From Streptomyces camponoticapitis (GTDB lineage Bacteria; Actinomycetota; Actinomycetes; Streptomycetales; Streptomycetaceae): a stretch of DNA of 38,058 bases. The notes under the pieces are model-generated. The model was given only the letters and a program-made list of their open reading frames with translations, was not told the DNA's origin and did no database searches. Both the position numbers and the translations under genes were made by a program. The stretch is taken from positions 1-38,058 of the forward strand of contig NZ_BMMV01000042.1 in NCBI RefSeq assembly GCF_014646115.1, written 5' to 3'. Below are positions 1-8,421 of this stretch, in pieces; within the stretch, counting starts at the first letter, position 1; the number at the start of each line of letters is the position of its first letter.

Positions 1-49
1 CGACGTATCACGACACCATGATCCACCAGCGGTGATCATTTGAAGACAC

Positions 50-145
50 TGCCTAGCGCCCTCGATGATCGGCTTCGCTGCCGCACTCTCGCTGGGCGCA
101 CTCGTCCGCGCATCGCCTCAACTCCGAGCCGGCGCCGGCGGCTTC
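50..145 (+). pseudogene. 3' remnant of an MFS transporter gene (decayed duplicate)
   Basis: This stretch closely matches the last ~90 bases of the intact MFS gene at 22286-23530; about 40 nearly identical bases around 64-103 align with 23440-23482. A short gap follows, then a more diverged tail. No upstream part of the gene is present in the window, so what remains is at most the C-terminal 30 codons, without a functional reading frame. The amidohydrolase remnant follows after only a few bases, whereas in the intact locus about 1.5 kb separates the two matching segments. A deletion has therefore fused the two gene ends. The identity was read by eye. Confidence 0.75.
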
Positions 146-149
146 GGGG

Positions 150-276
150 CGGCAAGGAATGGCAAGTGCCTCGCGAGCCTGAACTCCTCCCCCACACCGA
201 GCCGTCTGTTCAAGCCGTGCACCTGCACCTCCTGGCAGCTTGGCAACGACCGCCAAAAGCCCGAGATGCAGAAACC
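150..276 (+). pseudogene. 3' remnant of an ATZ/TRZ-type amidohydrolase gene (decayed duplicate)
   Basis: The sequence aligns with the final ~120 bases of the intact amidohydrolase at 23630-25129. Conserved pieces include those encoding EWKAAREPELPHTE and the terminal HRHKPEA region. Small insertions relative to the intact gene (for example near 187 and 242) destroy the frame. It lies on the plus strand, convergent with the minus-strand gene at 437-895. The same arrangement is seen at the other locus, where the end of the intact amidohydrolase faces a remnant of that minus-strand gene. Confidence 0.75.
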
Positions 277-291
277 GCGCGACGAGGTCGT

Positions 292-307
292 GCGGCCCCG
301 GGGCCGC
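292..307. repeat. 16-bp perfect GC palindrome at a convergent gene junction
   Basis: GCGGCCCCGGGGCCGC is perfectly self-complementary. It lies just beyond the amidohydrolase remnant and before the end of the convergent gene at 437. The other convergent junction has a palindrome in the equivalent place (25169-25183). A role as a remnant bidirectional terminator is possible, but no T-run is present. Confidence 0.4.
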
Positions 308-436
308 CTGACTCACGTAACACCACGGGCCAACAGACCAACATCACCTACGGTGTTAAGGCAGGCCGGCGCCGGCGAAGGCGAACTGTGTAGGCATCAC
401 ATTCCGACGGCCCGACGGCCGCTGTGACGGGAGACG

Positions 437-895
437 TCAGCTGGCCACAATCAGGGTCTGCGGGGCGACAGCCTTCATGCGCATGCGCAGCCAGGCGAGT
501 TGGGCGCTGGTTTCGGAAGCGCAGTCTTCGACAACTCGGAGTAGGTCGCGGTCGCGGACGGCTTGTCCGGCCTGGCCGATGAGTTCCCAGGTGATGTCGA
601 TCAGAGTGGCCAACTGATAGAGGTCTTGCAGGTCGCGCAGCAGACCGGCGGGACCTGTTCTCGTCGTGGTCAGTCCTGGTGCGTGAAGGCGCTCGGGGGC
701 GGGTTCGTTCGGAGTCTCGGAGCGCGATCGGATTGGCTCCAGCGCCGCCGCGTGCTCGGTGCACTGACCGCCGAAACGGGCGGTCGTCCAGTGCACGTCG
801 GCGTCGGGCACATGGCCGTCGGAGACCAGCTGGTAGCTGTGTCCGAGGGTCTGCTCGGCCGTCTGCAGGAAGTCCAGATAGGTGATGAGGTGCAT
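437..895 (-). CDS. small helical protein of unknown function, last gene of the Mo-enzyme operon
   Basis: A 152-residue protein that I do not recognise by name. It starts MHLITYLDFLQTAEQTLGHS and is predicted mostly helical. An N-terminal helix carries Glu and His residues (about 14, 18 and 28-45). A linker rich in Pro, Arg and Thr (about 55-82) is followed by two long helices (about 83-145). The shape resembles a small helical-bundle or ferritin-like protein, but this is only an impression. The start is chosen because it lies 7 bases after the molybdopterin oxidoreductase stop, suggesting translational coupling and a role as partner or maturation factor of that enzyme. The extreme 3' end of a second copy is present at 25312-25351. 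Confidence 0.75.
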   Translation of the reverse strand: MHLITYLDFLQTAEQTLGHSYQLVSDGHVPDADVHWTTARFGGQCTEHAAALEPIRSRSETPNEPAPERLHAPGLTTTRTGPAGLLRDLQDLYQLATLIDITWELIGQAGQAVRDRDLLRVVEDCASETSAQLAWLRMRMKAVAPQTLIVAS

Positions 896-902
896 GGGGT
901 CT

Positions 903-3272
903 CTACTTCCGTGCCGTCTCGTCGAATGGGCGTACCGGTGCGGATGCTGTGGTTGTGGGAGCCGGCGCGGGGCCCTGGCCGGGGCCGATCCGTTCGACCG
1001 AGACTGCGGCGACTTTGAACTCCGGCTGCTTGGAGACCGGGTCCCATCCGGCGAGGGTGAGCTCATTGGCCGCGGTGTCGGCGCCCCCGTAGTGCCAGGG
1101 GGCGAACACCACCCCTTCACGGGGGTGGGAGACGCGGGCCGGGGCCTGGATGCTGCCCCGCCGGGAGGTGACGCGCACGATGTCACCCTCGCTGATGCCA
1201 AGCCGCTGGGCATCGGGCTCGGAAAGCTCCACCCACATCGCGGGCGCGGCCGCGTTGAGTTGTGGGCTACGACTGGTCTTGGTCCGGGTGTGCCAGTGGT
1301 AGACCGTGCGACCGGTGGTGAGCCGCAGCGGATAGGTGTCATCCGGCTCTTCGAAGGGATGCTCGTATTCGGTGGTCTTCAGGACGGCGCGTCCGTCCGC
1401 CCTGCGCGCGCGATACGCCACCTCTCCGAGGGGTGCGCCGGTGGCCAGGTCGTGCCCGTAGGACTCACAGGTGTCCAAGTCGGTGTTGAACACCCCGCCG
1501 GTGTAGAGCCGTTCGGTCCCCTCCGGCGCCGCGCTGGTACAGGGCCACTGAATACCGCCGACATCGTGCAGCTTCGCGTAACTGAGCCCCGTGTAGTCGC
1601 ACGGCCGTCCAGCACTGGCCGCTTTCCACGCCTCGAAGGCCCGCTCTGGTGTGTCCCATGCGGGCAGCGGCTGACCGTCTTTGTCGGTCAGTCCCATCCG
1701 GCGGGCGTAGTCGAGAAAGATCGCCATGTCACCACGCGCCTCACCGGGCGGTTCGACGGCTTGCTCCTGCAGGTGCACCGTCCTGTCGACGTTGGTGTAC
1801 GTTCCGGTCTTCTCTGCCCACAGCGCCGCGGGCAGTACCACGTCGGCCAGTTCGGTGGTCTCGGTGCGGTAGCCGTCGGAGACCACGACGAAGCACTGGT
1901 CACCAGAGAGGATGCGGCGGATGCGTGCGAGGTCCGGCATGGATACAGCAGGGTTGGTGGCGACGATCCACATGAATCCGATGGACCCCTGTTCCGCGTA
2001 GCGGAAGATCGCGTTGGAGTCGGTGGGTTCGGCCCAGTGTGGAATCATGATCGGGTCGACGTTCCACAACTCGGCCAACTCACTTACGTGATTCGGGTTG
2101 TCCCAGTTGCGGAAGCCGGGCAGTGCGGGACCGCAGCCGGCCTCCCGGTTGTTCTGGGCCGAGGGCTGCCCGTTCATCTGCAGGATCCCTGCCCCGGGGC
2201 GGCCGAGCATGCCGCGCAGCAGGTGAATGTTGTTGACCTGGCAGGCGGACGCGGTGGCCTGATGCGACTGGTAGAAGCCCATCGAGCAGGTGGACACGAT
2301 GTTGCTGCTCGATCCGAAGATCTCCGCTGCCGCCCGGATGTCCTTGGCGGGCACACCGCAGATCTCGGCGGCCCACTCCGGAGTCGTCTCACGGGTACTG
2401 CGGTCCAGCTGGTCGAAGCCCACGGTGTGGGCGTTCACGTAATCGGTGTCCACCCAGCCGTGCGCGATCAGCTCATGCACCAGGGCGTTCATCAGCGCCA
2501 GATTGGTGCCGTTGCGGATTGGCAGGTGGATCGTGGCCCGTTCGGCCACCTTGGTACGCCGTGGGTCCACACAGACAAGCCGAGGCGGATCGGAAGCGTC
2601 GAGACGGTCCAGCATGCGCGCCCACAGCACCGTCTGGGTCTCGGCGACGTTGTGGCCGAAGAGGAAAATCGTGTCGCAGCTGTCGATGTCCGTGTAGGAG
2701 CCGGGCTGGCCGTCCGATCCGAACGTTTCCTGAAACGCCGCTGCCGCTGTGGCCGTGCACAGGCGGGTGTTGCCGTCCATGTGCGGGGTGCCGATGCCTC
2801 CCTTGCCGATCACCGCCAGGGTGTAGTACTCCTCGATCATCAACTGGCCGGAGGTGTAGAAGCCGTGGCTCAGGGGTCCCTTGGTATCCAGTAGAGACCG
2901 TGATCGCTCGACCACCCGCCCCATGGCGGTGTCCCAGTCGGTCTCGACCAGTCGACCGCCCTCACGGATCAAGGGTGTGGTCAGTCGGTCGCGCTGCTGG
3001 CCCTGCCACCCGTAGAGCCCTTTGGGGCCCAGCCGCCCGTGGTTGATCCGGTCCTCGGCCCGGCCCCTGACTCCGACCATCTGCCCGTCGCGGACCGCTA
3101 CCTCCAGACCGCAGCCGTTGGAGCACAGCAGGCAGGCACCCCGCACCCACTTCTGGACGTCGGATTCATCGACGCCGTCCAAGAGGAACTGGTCGACGCG
3201 CTTCGGCCACGAGCTGCCCGCAGGATGCGGAGTGCGGCTCCCCCAGATGTCCGCGATGCGATCGGTTTCCAT
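903..3272 (-). CDS. molybdopterin-dependent oxidoreductase (nitrate reductase/formate dehydrogenase-like)
   Basis: A 789-residue member of the DMSO-reductase superfamily, catalytic subunit type. The N-terminal region has three cysteines in CxxCxxxC spacing (about residues 47, 50, 54). The usual fourth Cys of the LCxKG segment is replaced by Gly (GRLGPKG, residue ~82), so a normal [4Fe-4S] cluster is doubtful. The segment NTRLCTATAAAAF (Cys ~172) matches the Mo-ligating Cys region of NapA/Nas-type enzymes. A C-terminal molydop-binding domain is visible (LRLTTGRTVYHWHTRTKT, then GDIVRVTSRRG). There is no Tat signal, so it is predicted cytoplasmic. The start at 3272 is preferred over 3305 because GAGGA lies upstream at proper spacing. 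It lies between the TDT transporter gene and the small helical protein, all on the minus strand. The substrate cannot be assigned; reductase and formate-dehydrogenase roles are both possible. Confidence 0.88.
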   Translation of the reverse strand: METDRIADIWGSRTPHPAGSSWPKRVDQFLLDGVDESDVQKWVRGACLLCSNGCGLEVAVRDGQMVGVRGRAEDRINHGRLGPKGLYGWQGQQRDRLTTPLIREGGRLVETDWDTAMGRVVERSRSLLDTKGPLSHGFYTSGQLMIEEYYTLAVIGKGGIGTPHMDGNTRLCTATAAAAFQETFGSDGQPGSYTDIDSCDTIFLFGHNVAETQTVLWARMLDRLDASDPPRLVCVDPRRTKVAERATIHLPIRNGTNLALMNALVHELIAHGWVDTDYVNAHTVGFDQLDRSTRETTPEWAAEICGVPAKDIRAAAEIFGSSSNIVSTCSMGFYQSHQATASACQVNNIHLLRGMLGRPGAGILQMNGQPSAQNNREAGCGPALPGFRNWDNPNHVSELAELWNVDPIMIPHWAEPTDSNAIFRYAEQGSIGFMWIVATNPAVSMPDLARIRRILSGDQCFVVVSDGYRTETTELADVVLPAALWAEKTGTYTNVDRTVHLQEQAVEPPGEARGDMAIFLDYARRMGLTDKDGQPLPAWDTPERAFEAWKAASAGRPCDYTGLSYAKLHDVGGIQWPCTSAAPEGTERLYTGGVFNTDLDTCESYGHDLATGAPLGEVAYRARRADGRAVLKTTEYEHPFEEPDDTYPLRLTTGRTVYHWHTRTKTSRSPQLNAAAPAMWVELSEPDAQRLGISEGDIVRVTSRRGSIQAPARVSHPREGVVFAPWHYGGADTAANELTLAGWDPVSKQPEFKVAAVSVERIGPGQGPAPAPTTTASAPVRPFDETARK

Positions 3273-3337
3273 GTCCCACTGTCCTCTCGTACCGTGCCTT
3301 TTCAATGCGCTGACCGGCGGTCACCGCAGTCCTTCGG

Positions 3338-4414
3338 TCAGCCGGACGGTCGGGCTCCGACTGCGGGCTTTCCTCCGCTGCTTCGTCGCGGGAGGAAGGA
3401 TCTGCACATGGCGATGGCAACCGCGACCCACGCGGCGAAGCCGAACCACACCTCGACCCGTGCGATGTCGACCATGAACGCAAGTCCCGCGGTCCGGCCG
3501 TAAGAGACACTCGCCGCCGCGTACATGCCGAGGGGGAAGACCATGCTCCACAGCGCCGGCTCGTATCCCACCCGCTCCCGGGCCACCAAATGGCGGCGCA
3601 CCGCGAACGCCAGAAGGAGCGGGATCCACCAGGTCCCGAAAGCCCACAGCACGAACGACAACCCGGACACCACCTGCCGAGCCGCGATCATGATGGGCAG
3701 CGTGGGCGGGAGGTCCAGGATCTTGGCTCCTGCCAGCACGCTGATGGCCGTGGCTCCCATGTAGACCCAGTAGGTGGGGCTGAGGGCGTGTGGGGCGATC
3801 GGTTCGTCGAGCAGACGGACGGTGACCAGGCCGACCAGCATCAGATAGAAGACCACCGCCATCCCCCAGAAGGCCACCGCCAGCGGCGCCAGCGAGGACG
3901 TGACACCCGGTTCCGCCGCGGCCACGGTCGCGGCCACGGCGGCCAGCGACTGCGTGCCGACAACCCACATGAACCAACTGCCGTCGGCCCTTGGCAGCAC
4001 CGGGCCTTGGCGGCGGCCCACCACCATCGCGCCTGGAACGGCATAGGTGAGCACCAGCCAGACCGGGACACTGGCCAGCCCCAGTACCGCACAGACGAGC
4101 GGATGGTCGTCGGCCAGCCGCAGCCCCACCACATTGGGGGCTGCCACCAGGGTGAAGTAACCGAAGCCACGCGCGGGATCTCGTACGTCCGCGGCGACCC
4201 GCCCCGGAAAGACGACGGCACGCCAGGCATACGCCACCAGCAGCACCGCGAAGGCGCACGCCGCCAGCACCAGCAGCACCGCGGACAGCACGTCTGCCCC
4301 GAAGAGGTCCAGGCCCGTGGAGACGATCCCCGTCGCCATCACCACGGCCGCGTAGCCCGGGTGCAGGTCCGCGATCTCCTGGCGGATCCGATGGCTCACA
4401 GTCCGATGGACCAT
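3338..4414 (-). CDS. TDT-family (TehA/SLAC1-type) integral membrane transporter
   Basis: A 358-residue hydrophobic protein with about ten membrane segments beginning around residue 20 (PGYAAVVMATGIVSTG, a typical opening of the tellurite-resistance/dicarboxylate transporter family). Members export or channel small anions such as sulfite, C4-dicarboxylates or nitrate-like ions. GGAGGGG lies about 9 bases before the ATG. It is the first gene of the minus-strand operon, and the molybdopterin oxidoreductase begins 65 bases after its stop. The pairing suggests an anion that is the substrate or product of the Mo enzyme, which is an inference from context only. The C-terminus is basic (residues about 340-358). 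Confidence 0.85.
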   Translation of the reverse strand: MVHRTVSHRIRQEIADLHPGYAAVVMATGIVSTGLDLFGADVLSAVLLVLAACAFAVLLVAYAWRAVVFPGRVAADVRDPARGFGYFTLVAAPNVVGLRLADDHPLVCAVLGLASVPVWLVLTYAVPGAMVVGRRQGPVLPRADGSWFMWVVGTQSLAAVAATVAAAEPGVTSSLAPLAVAFWGMAVVFYLMLVGLVTVRLLDEPIAPHALSPTYWVYMGATAISVLAGAKILDLPPTLPIMIAARQVVSGLSFVLWAFGTWWIPLLLAFAVRRHLVARERVGYEPALWSMVFPLGMYAAASVSYGRTAGLAFMVDIARVEVWFGFAAWVAVAIAMCRSFLPRRSSGGKPAVGARPSG

Positions 4415-4500
4415 CGACCCGGCCCCTCCGCGGTTAGAAGACTCTCCGGAGAGAAATTATGCACTGTGTGTAATGAAATTGCCGCATGTGCTGCATTTTG
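4415..4500 (-). promoter_or_regulatory. upstream region of the TDT/Mo-enzyme operon with a 12-bp palindrome
   Basis: CTCTCCGGAGAG (4442-4453) is a perfect palindrome about 28 bases upstream of the TDT start codon. An AT-rich stretch (4454-4475) just beyond it holds a CATAAT sequence on the minus strand that could be a -10 element, but no convincing -35 is visible. The palindrome would sit in the 5' leader or overlap the start of transcription and is a candidate operator. Confidence 0.35.
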
Positions 4501-5379
4501 GGATGCATTTGGCGGTCGGAAATCTCCGCCGCTGCCGACGCCCGCGGGCAGAAGGAGACCAGAGATCCGGCGCTGTCGCCGCCCTGGCCGGGCTGCGGGC
4601 CGTGCCCCAACCGGCCACCCATGAAACCGCCCCGCATCTGGCCCCAGCAGGACTACAAGGCCCAGCTACGGCGGACACCCGAGCAGAGGTGTCTCCCACG
4701 CCAGCCCTGCGGTCACCGACCGCAGGACCTCGGACGGGCACGTACCAAGGCGTTTGCGCCAGGCCTGCCCGGCGGTCGGGCCGAAGGCCAGCGGCCTGCA
4801 CCGGTCGTCGGCCGCGCGCGGGTGGACCTTCGTGCTCAGCCCGCCGCGGGACCGGCCGATGGCATGGTCGTTGCGGCTCGCCGGCCGGGTCCCCTTTTAC
4901 GGGCCCAGCCGCGTGCTGATGCGCGCGCACGATCACGGAGTTCACCGAGATCGCCCAGTTCAGGTCCTCATCGGCGTCGGCCTGGGCCATCAACGCGGTG
5001 AAGCCCCGCCGCCAGGTGCCGTCGACGGCGCACATCCGCAACAACCGGTTGTGGGCGTTCTCCAAGACCCGAAGTGCTCGGGCGGGTCCATCCACCGGCG
5101 TGCCGGTCCGGCAGCAACGGCTAGGGCGTGTTTTGAAAGTCCCGTCTGGCTCACGGCGCCTGGCACGCACGCTCGCCGCGTTGTCGGGTCGCCCGAGTAC
5201 GCCCGGTACGAGGGCGATCCTCCGCCTTGCGATCGCACGCACCAGACGCCGTGAGCCCCGCCCTACGGGCGGACGACGCCACTTTCAAAACACGCCCTAG
5301 ACGCGTGCCCACTCCGCATCAGACAACGACCAACGATCAGATGATCCGGAGGAAACAGTCTGGCCAGGCAGTCGCTCAT
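4490..5379 (-). pseudogene. IS5-family transposase relict, interrupted by a MITE-like element
   Basis: Transposase pieces occur in different minus-strand frames. An N-terminal piece DRWSLSDAEWARV lies at about 5302-5339. After the MITE-like insertion come PLLPDRHAGGW, WMDPPEHFGSW, then ENAHNRLLRM and GTWRRGFTALMAQADADEDL. The continuation includes NWAISVNSVIVRAHQHAAG (first catalytic Asp region degenerate) and, in another frame, GRSRGGLSTKVH followed by CRPLAFGPTAGQA. Several frameshifts and internal deletions separate these pieces and no C-terminal catalytic Glu region is visible. It lies directly behind the glutamate decarboxylase gene. The lower boundary near 4490 is approximate. Confidence 0.7.
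5121..5300. mobile_element. 172-bp MITE-like element with 16-bp perfect terminal inverted repeats
   Basis: GGCGTGTTTTGAAAGT at 5125-5140 is perfectly inverted at 5281-5296, and CTAG flanks both sides (5121-5124, 5297-5300). The complementarity continues inward with few mismatches (around 5147-5160 against 5250-5263), so the element could fold into a long hairpin. It has no coding capacity. It lies inside the N-terminal coding part of the IS5-family transposase relict, splitting SLSDAEWARV from PLLPDRH. The ends and the CTAG/TA target preference fit a non-autonomous derivative of an IS5-family element. No matching autonomous copy is present in the window. Confidence 0.8.
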
Positions 5380-6752
5380 CAGTGATGGAACCCAGGGGTC
5401 TGGCCCTCTGAGGGCATCGGTCCCCGGAGCCGGTCGAGAAAGCCGACCGCCTCACGGATATCGTCCAGCAGCGACCGGGCGAGATCCATGCTCAGTCCAT
5501 TGCGCACGACGATGCGCTGGACAGTCACGTTGCTGAGGTTGTCGGGCAGAGGGTAGGCGGGAACCTGCCAGCCCTTCAGCCGTAGCCGGTCGGACAGGTC
5601 GTACAGACTCCAGTTCTCCGTATGGCCGGCCGTCTGCCGCCAGGCAAAAACTGGGATGTCCGAGCCGTCGTTCCACAGATCGAAGGCGTCCAGGACGCCG
5701 ATGCCCTGCGCGAGGAAACGAGCGACGTCCTGGCTGGCCTTTTGCACGCTGTAGTAGCCGGCCTTGCCCTGCCGCAGGAACTGGTAGTACTGCAGAAGCA
5801 CCTGCGCGCCGGGCCGGGAGAAGTTGAGCGCGAACGTGGGCATGGCTCCGCCGAGGTAACTGACCCTGAAGATCAGGTCTTCGGGCAGCAGATCGCTGCT
5901 TCGCCACACCACCCACCCCAAGCCCGGGTAGACGAGTCCGTACTTGTGGCCCGAGACGCTGATCGAGTGAACTCGCTCCAGTCGAAAGTCCCACACCAGG
6001 TCCGGCTGGAGAAACGGGGCAATCATTGCGCCGGACGCTCCGTCAATGTGGATGGGGATGTCGAGGCCGGTGTCGTGGTGCACCGCATCTAGAGCAGCGG
6101 CGATTTTGTCGACCGGTTCGTACATGCCGGTGTAGGTGACGCCGAGGATGGCCACAACACCGATCGTGTTCTCATCCACGTAGGAGGAAAGGTCGTGCCC
6201 GTCGAGGCACTTGTGCTCTTCGCTGATGGGCACGAACCTCGGCTCGACGTCCCAGTAATTGCAGAACTTCTCCCAGACGACCTGAACTGCGGACGTCATC
6301 ACCAGATTCGGCCGGTCAGTCGACTTCCCGGCTGCCCGCCGCGCCAACTGCCAACGCCGCTTGAACGCCAGCCCGCCGAGCATGCAAGCCTCGGACGAGC
6401 CGATGGTGGACGTGCCCATGGTGGCGGTCGGCTCGGGCGCATGCCACAATTCCGCGAGGATTTTCCAACAGCGGCCCTCGATGTCGGCGGTTTGAGGGTA
6501 CTCATCCTTATCAATCATGTTCTTGTCAAAGGACTCGGAATACAGCTTCGAAGCGTACGAGTCCATCCACGTGCCGACGAACGTCGCCTGATTAAGACGT
6601 GAGTTTCCGTCAAGCATGATCTCGTCATGGACGATCTGGTAGGCCGTCTCGGGAAGCATCGACTCGGTCGGCATCCGGTACTTGTCTACAACCCTGGCTT
6701 CACCCGGACGGGCAAAAAGAGGATTTACGGCTACGACACCGTCGTCAACCAT
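5379..6752 (-). CDS. gadB: glutamate decarboxylase (PLP-dependent)
   Basis: A 457-residue group II decarboxylase that converts glutamate to GABA and CO2 in the cytoplasm. It aligns along its full length with bacterial GadB. Recognisable blocks are DEYPQTADIEGRCWKILAEL, WHAPEP, GTSTIGSSEACMLGG (about 113-127), HIDGASGAMIAPF (PLP-contacting Asp ~237) and SISVSGHKYG with the Schiff-base Lys ~270. The ATG at 6752 is chosen because GGGGAGG stands 6 bases upstream; an in-frame ATG at 6839 lacks such a site and would add 29 atypical residues. The gene appears intact. No glutamate/GABA antiporter is adjacent, so an acid-resistance pair is not evident here. An IS1380-type element sits about 120 bases upstream and an IS relict follows directly. 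Confidence 0.93.
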   Translation of the reverse strand: MVDDGVVAVNPLFARPGEARVVDKYRMPTESMLPETAYQIVHDEIMLDGNSRLNQATFVGTWMDSYASKLYSESFDKNMIDKDEYPQTADIEGRCWKILAELWHAPEPTATMGTSTIGSSEACMLGGLAFKRRWQLARRAAGKSTDRPNLVMTSAVQVVWEKFCNYWDVEPRFVPISEEHKCLDGHDLSSYVDENTIGVVAILGVTYTGMYEPVDKIAAALDAVHHDTGLDIPIHIDGASGAMIAPFLQPDLVWDFRLERVHSISVSGHKYGLVYPGLGWVVWRSSDLLPEDLIFRVSYLGGAMPTFALNFSRPGAQVLLQYYQFLRQGKAGYYSVQKASQDVARFLAQGIGVLDAFDLWNDGSDIPVFAWRQTAGHTENWSLYDLSDRLRLKGWQVPAYPLPDNLSNVTVQRIVVRNGLSMDLARSLLDDIREAVGFLDRLRGPMPSEGQTPGFHH

Positions 6753-6871
6753 GATCGGCCTCCCCGTGCGGCACCTGCTGTTCCCTGCCGCCGTTGGCAA
6801 TATGTATCGCTCATTCCTACCTTTTACTGGAGCTGACAACTCGACGACACAGCAGGGGAAAGAGTGACTAA
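6753..6871 (-). promoter_or_regulatory. leader/promoter region of the decarboxylase gene, bounded by an IS1380-type element
   Basis: Only about 120 bases separate the decarboxylase start from the end of the IS1380-type element at 6872. The segment is less GC-rich around 6795-6830. No consensus -35/-10 pair could be fixed. Native upstream control sequences may have been lost or separated by the insertion. Confidence 0.3.
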
Positions 6872-8239
6872 CCTCGATCGTTCATGAGCCCTCGTCGGTT
6901 CGCTGGCGGGGACTCTGTGTTTGCGCGGTGCGGTCTTTCCGGGTGCGGGGCAGGCTGAGGGCCCGGTTGTCGTGTCGGGTGGGCGCCGGGTCCCACACCG
7001 GCGGCGGCCCGTGTTGATGAGTTGGGCGGCGGCGGAGAACAGCCGCAGGCGGAGCTTCTTGGGTTCCCAGCGGCGGGGTCGCCGGTCAGAGCGAGCATCG
7101 GCATCCAGGCCAGGAGGTCCAGCGCGAGGGAGACGTTCTCCAGCCAGATCCGGTTCTGGGCAGTGTCGTGCAGGGGCAGGTTTTGGCAGACCGGTGTCGC
7201 GGGCGTTTCGGATGCGGTCCTCGCAGCGGGCCCGCCTTCGGTGACGCAGTTCCAGAGTGGCGAGCCGGCCGCCCTTCGTGTCGGTCGCGAAGCGGGTCAG
7301 ACGGTTGCCGTCGACGTCGGTGAAGCGCAACTGTGCTCCGGGGTGGAGCCGTTCCTTGCGGACGATGAGCCGCGTCCCCGTGGGCCAGGAGGAGAGGTCG
7401 GGCATGTCGGTGATCTCTGCGACCCGGGCGCCGGGACGCTCGGTGCCGCCTGCGTCGTAGGCCGGCGTCCACGCCTTCTCCGGGATGTTCAGGACGGCGT
7501 GGTGGATGGCGTCGGTGATGGTCATTCCGACGGAATACGACAGCCACCGGCCCCGGCGGGAGAGCCAGTCGAGGAAGGCGTGGTGCCGCATGCGGAGTCG
7601 GTGCGGATCGGTGTCTGCCCGCCCCGTCCCCGTCGCAGGTGTCCGGGGAGCTGGGCCAGGACGAGTTGGGCGGTTTCGATGTGGTCGGTGGCGGTGTTGG
7701 AGTCTGCGTTGCCGGGCCGCAGCAGCGCGGCCACCGGCTCTCCGGAACCTGCCTGGCCGTGGTCGACGAACGCGACGAGCGGATGATGGCCGAAGGTCTT
7801 CCTTCCAGGTCGCGGTCGCGTCCTGCTTCTCGGAGTGCGCGAGGACCAGCACGCCGTCGATGTCGACGATCACGTGACCATCGGCGGCCGGACCGTTCGC
7901 CCCGGCCAACTCCCGGACCCGCGAGCGTACTTCGGCCCGCGCCGACCGGATCGTGGTGAGCGCCTTCGGTCCGGCTGCGGCGAGGGCGTCGATGAGCCGG
8001 GAGACCGTGGGATCGGAGGCCACCGGGCCGAACACGTCGGGCTCGGCCCGCAGCATGGCGACATCGGCGAGGCAGTCCCCGCCCAGAGCGACTCCGAGCG
8101 CGGCATCCAGCAGGACCTTGCCCGGGTCGTGCACTGCCCGCGGCTTGCGCCACGGAGTCAATGCCACCGATATCGCGTCGTCCAGGTCGGACTTGCGGAC
8201 CGACTCCACAGGCAGCACCGCCCCGGCTAGCGAGACCAC
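6868..8239 (-). pseudogene. IS1380-family DDE transposase, multiply frameshifted
   Basis: The N-terminal ~150 residues are intact and typical (LLDAALGVALGGDCLADVAM, DPTVSRLIDALA, then HVIVDIDGVLVLAHSEKQ with the first catalytic Asp). The frame then shifts: VAALLRPGNADSNTATDHI is in a second frame (around 7640-7740). RMRHHAFLDWLSRRGRWLSYSVGM returns to the first, and NRIWLENVSLALDLLAWMPMLALTG is again in the second. The closing WEPKKLRLRLFSAAAQL piece is in the first frame. At least four frame changes are needed to read the family sequence, so this copy cannot make a full transposase. Confidence 0.85.
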
Positions 8240-8352
8240 CCCACGGCCACCGCCCTAGACAGGACCCTAGACAAGTCCCATCGTTGCAGGTCAGGAGCAC
8301 TCTCCGCTTATTTGATCAAGTCATGGACGGGCACGCTCATGAAAGCCCGAGG
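6872..8352 (-). mobile_element. IS1380-family insertion sequence (inactive)
   Basis: The ends are imperfect 16-bp inverted repeats. 6872-6887 reads CCTCGATCGTTCATGA, and the complement of 8337-8352 reads CCTCGGGCTTTCATGA (13 of 16 identical). Four-base flanks CTAA (6868-6871) and CTGA (8353-8356) could be a slightly mutated target duplication. It encodes a frameshifted IS1380-type transposase on the minus strand. Its right end almost touches the next IS at 8356. Confidence 0.75.
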
Positions 8353-8421
8353 CTGAGGGCTGTCCCGTAAATGATCTCTGAGACGCCTCAGGGACGGCGA
8401 GCTGTTGTACGGCTTGGTGGC

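Noticed and set aside
882..2894. 670-codon open frame on the plus strand
   Set aside because: It lies opposite the molybdopterin oxidoreductase, whose family motifs are clear. The translated product has no recognisable domain and is a high-GC shadow.
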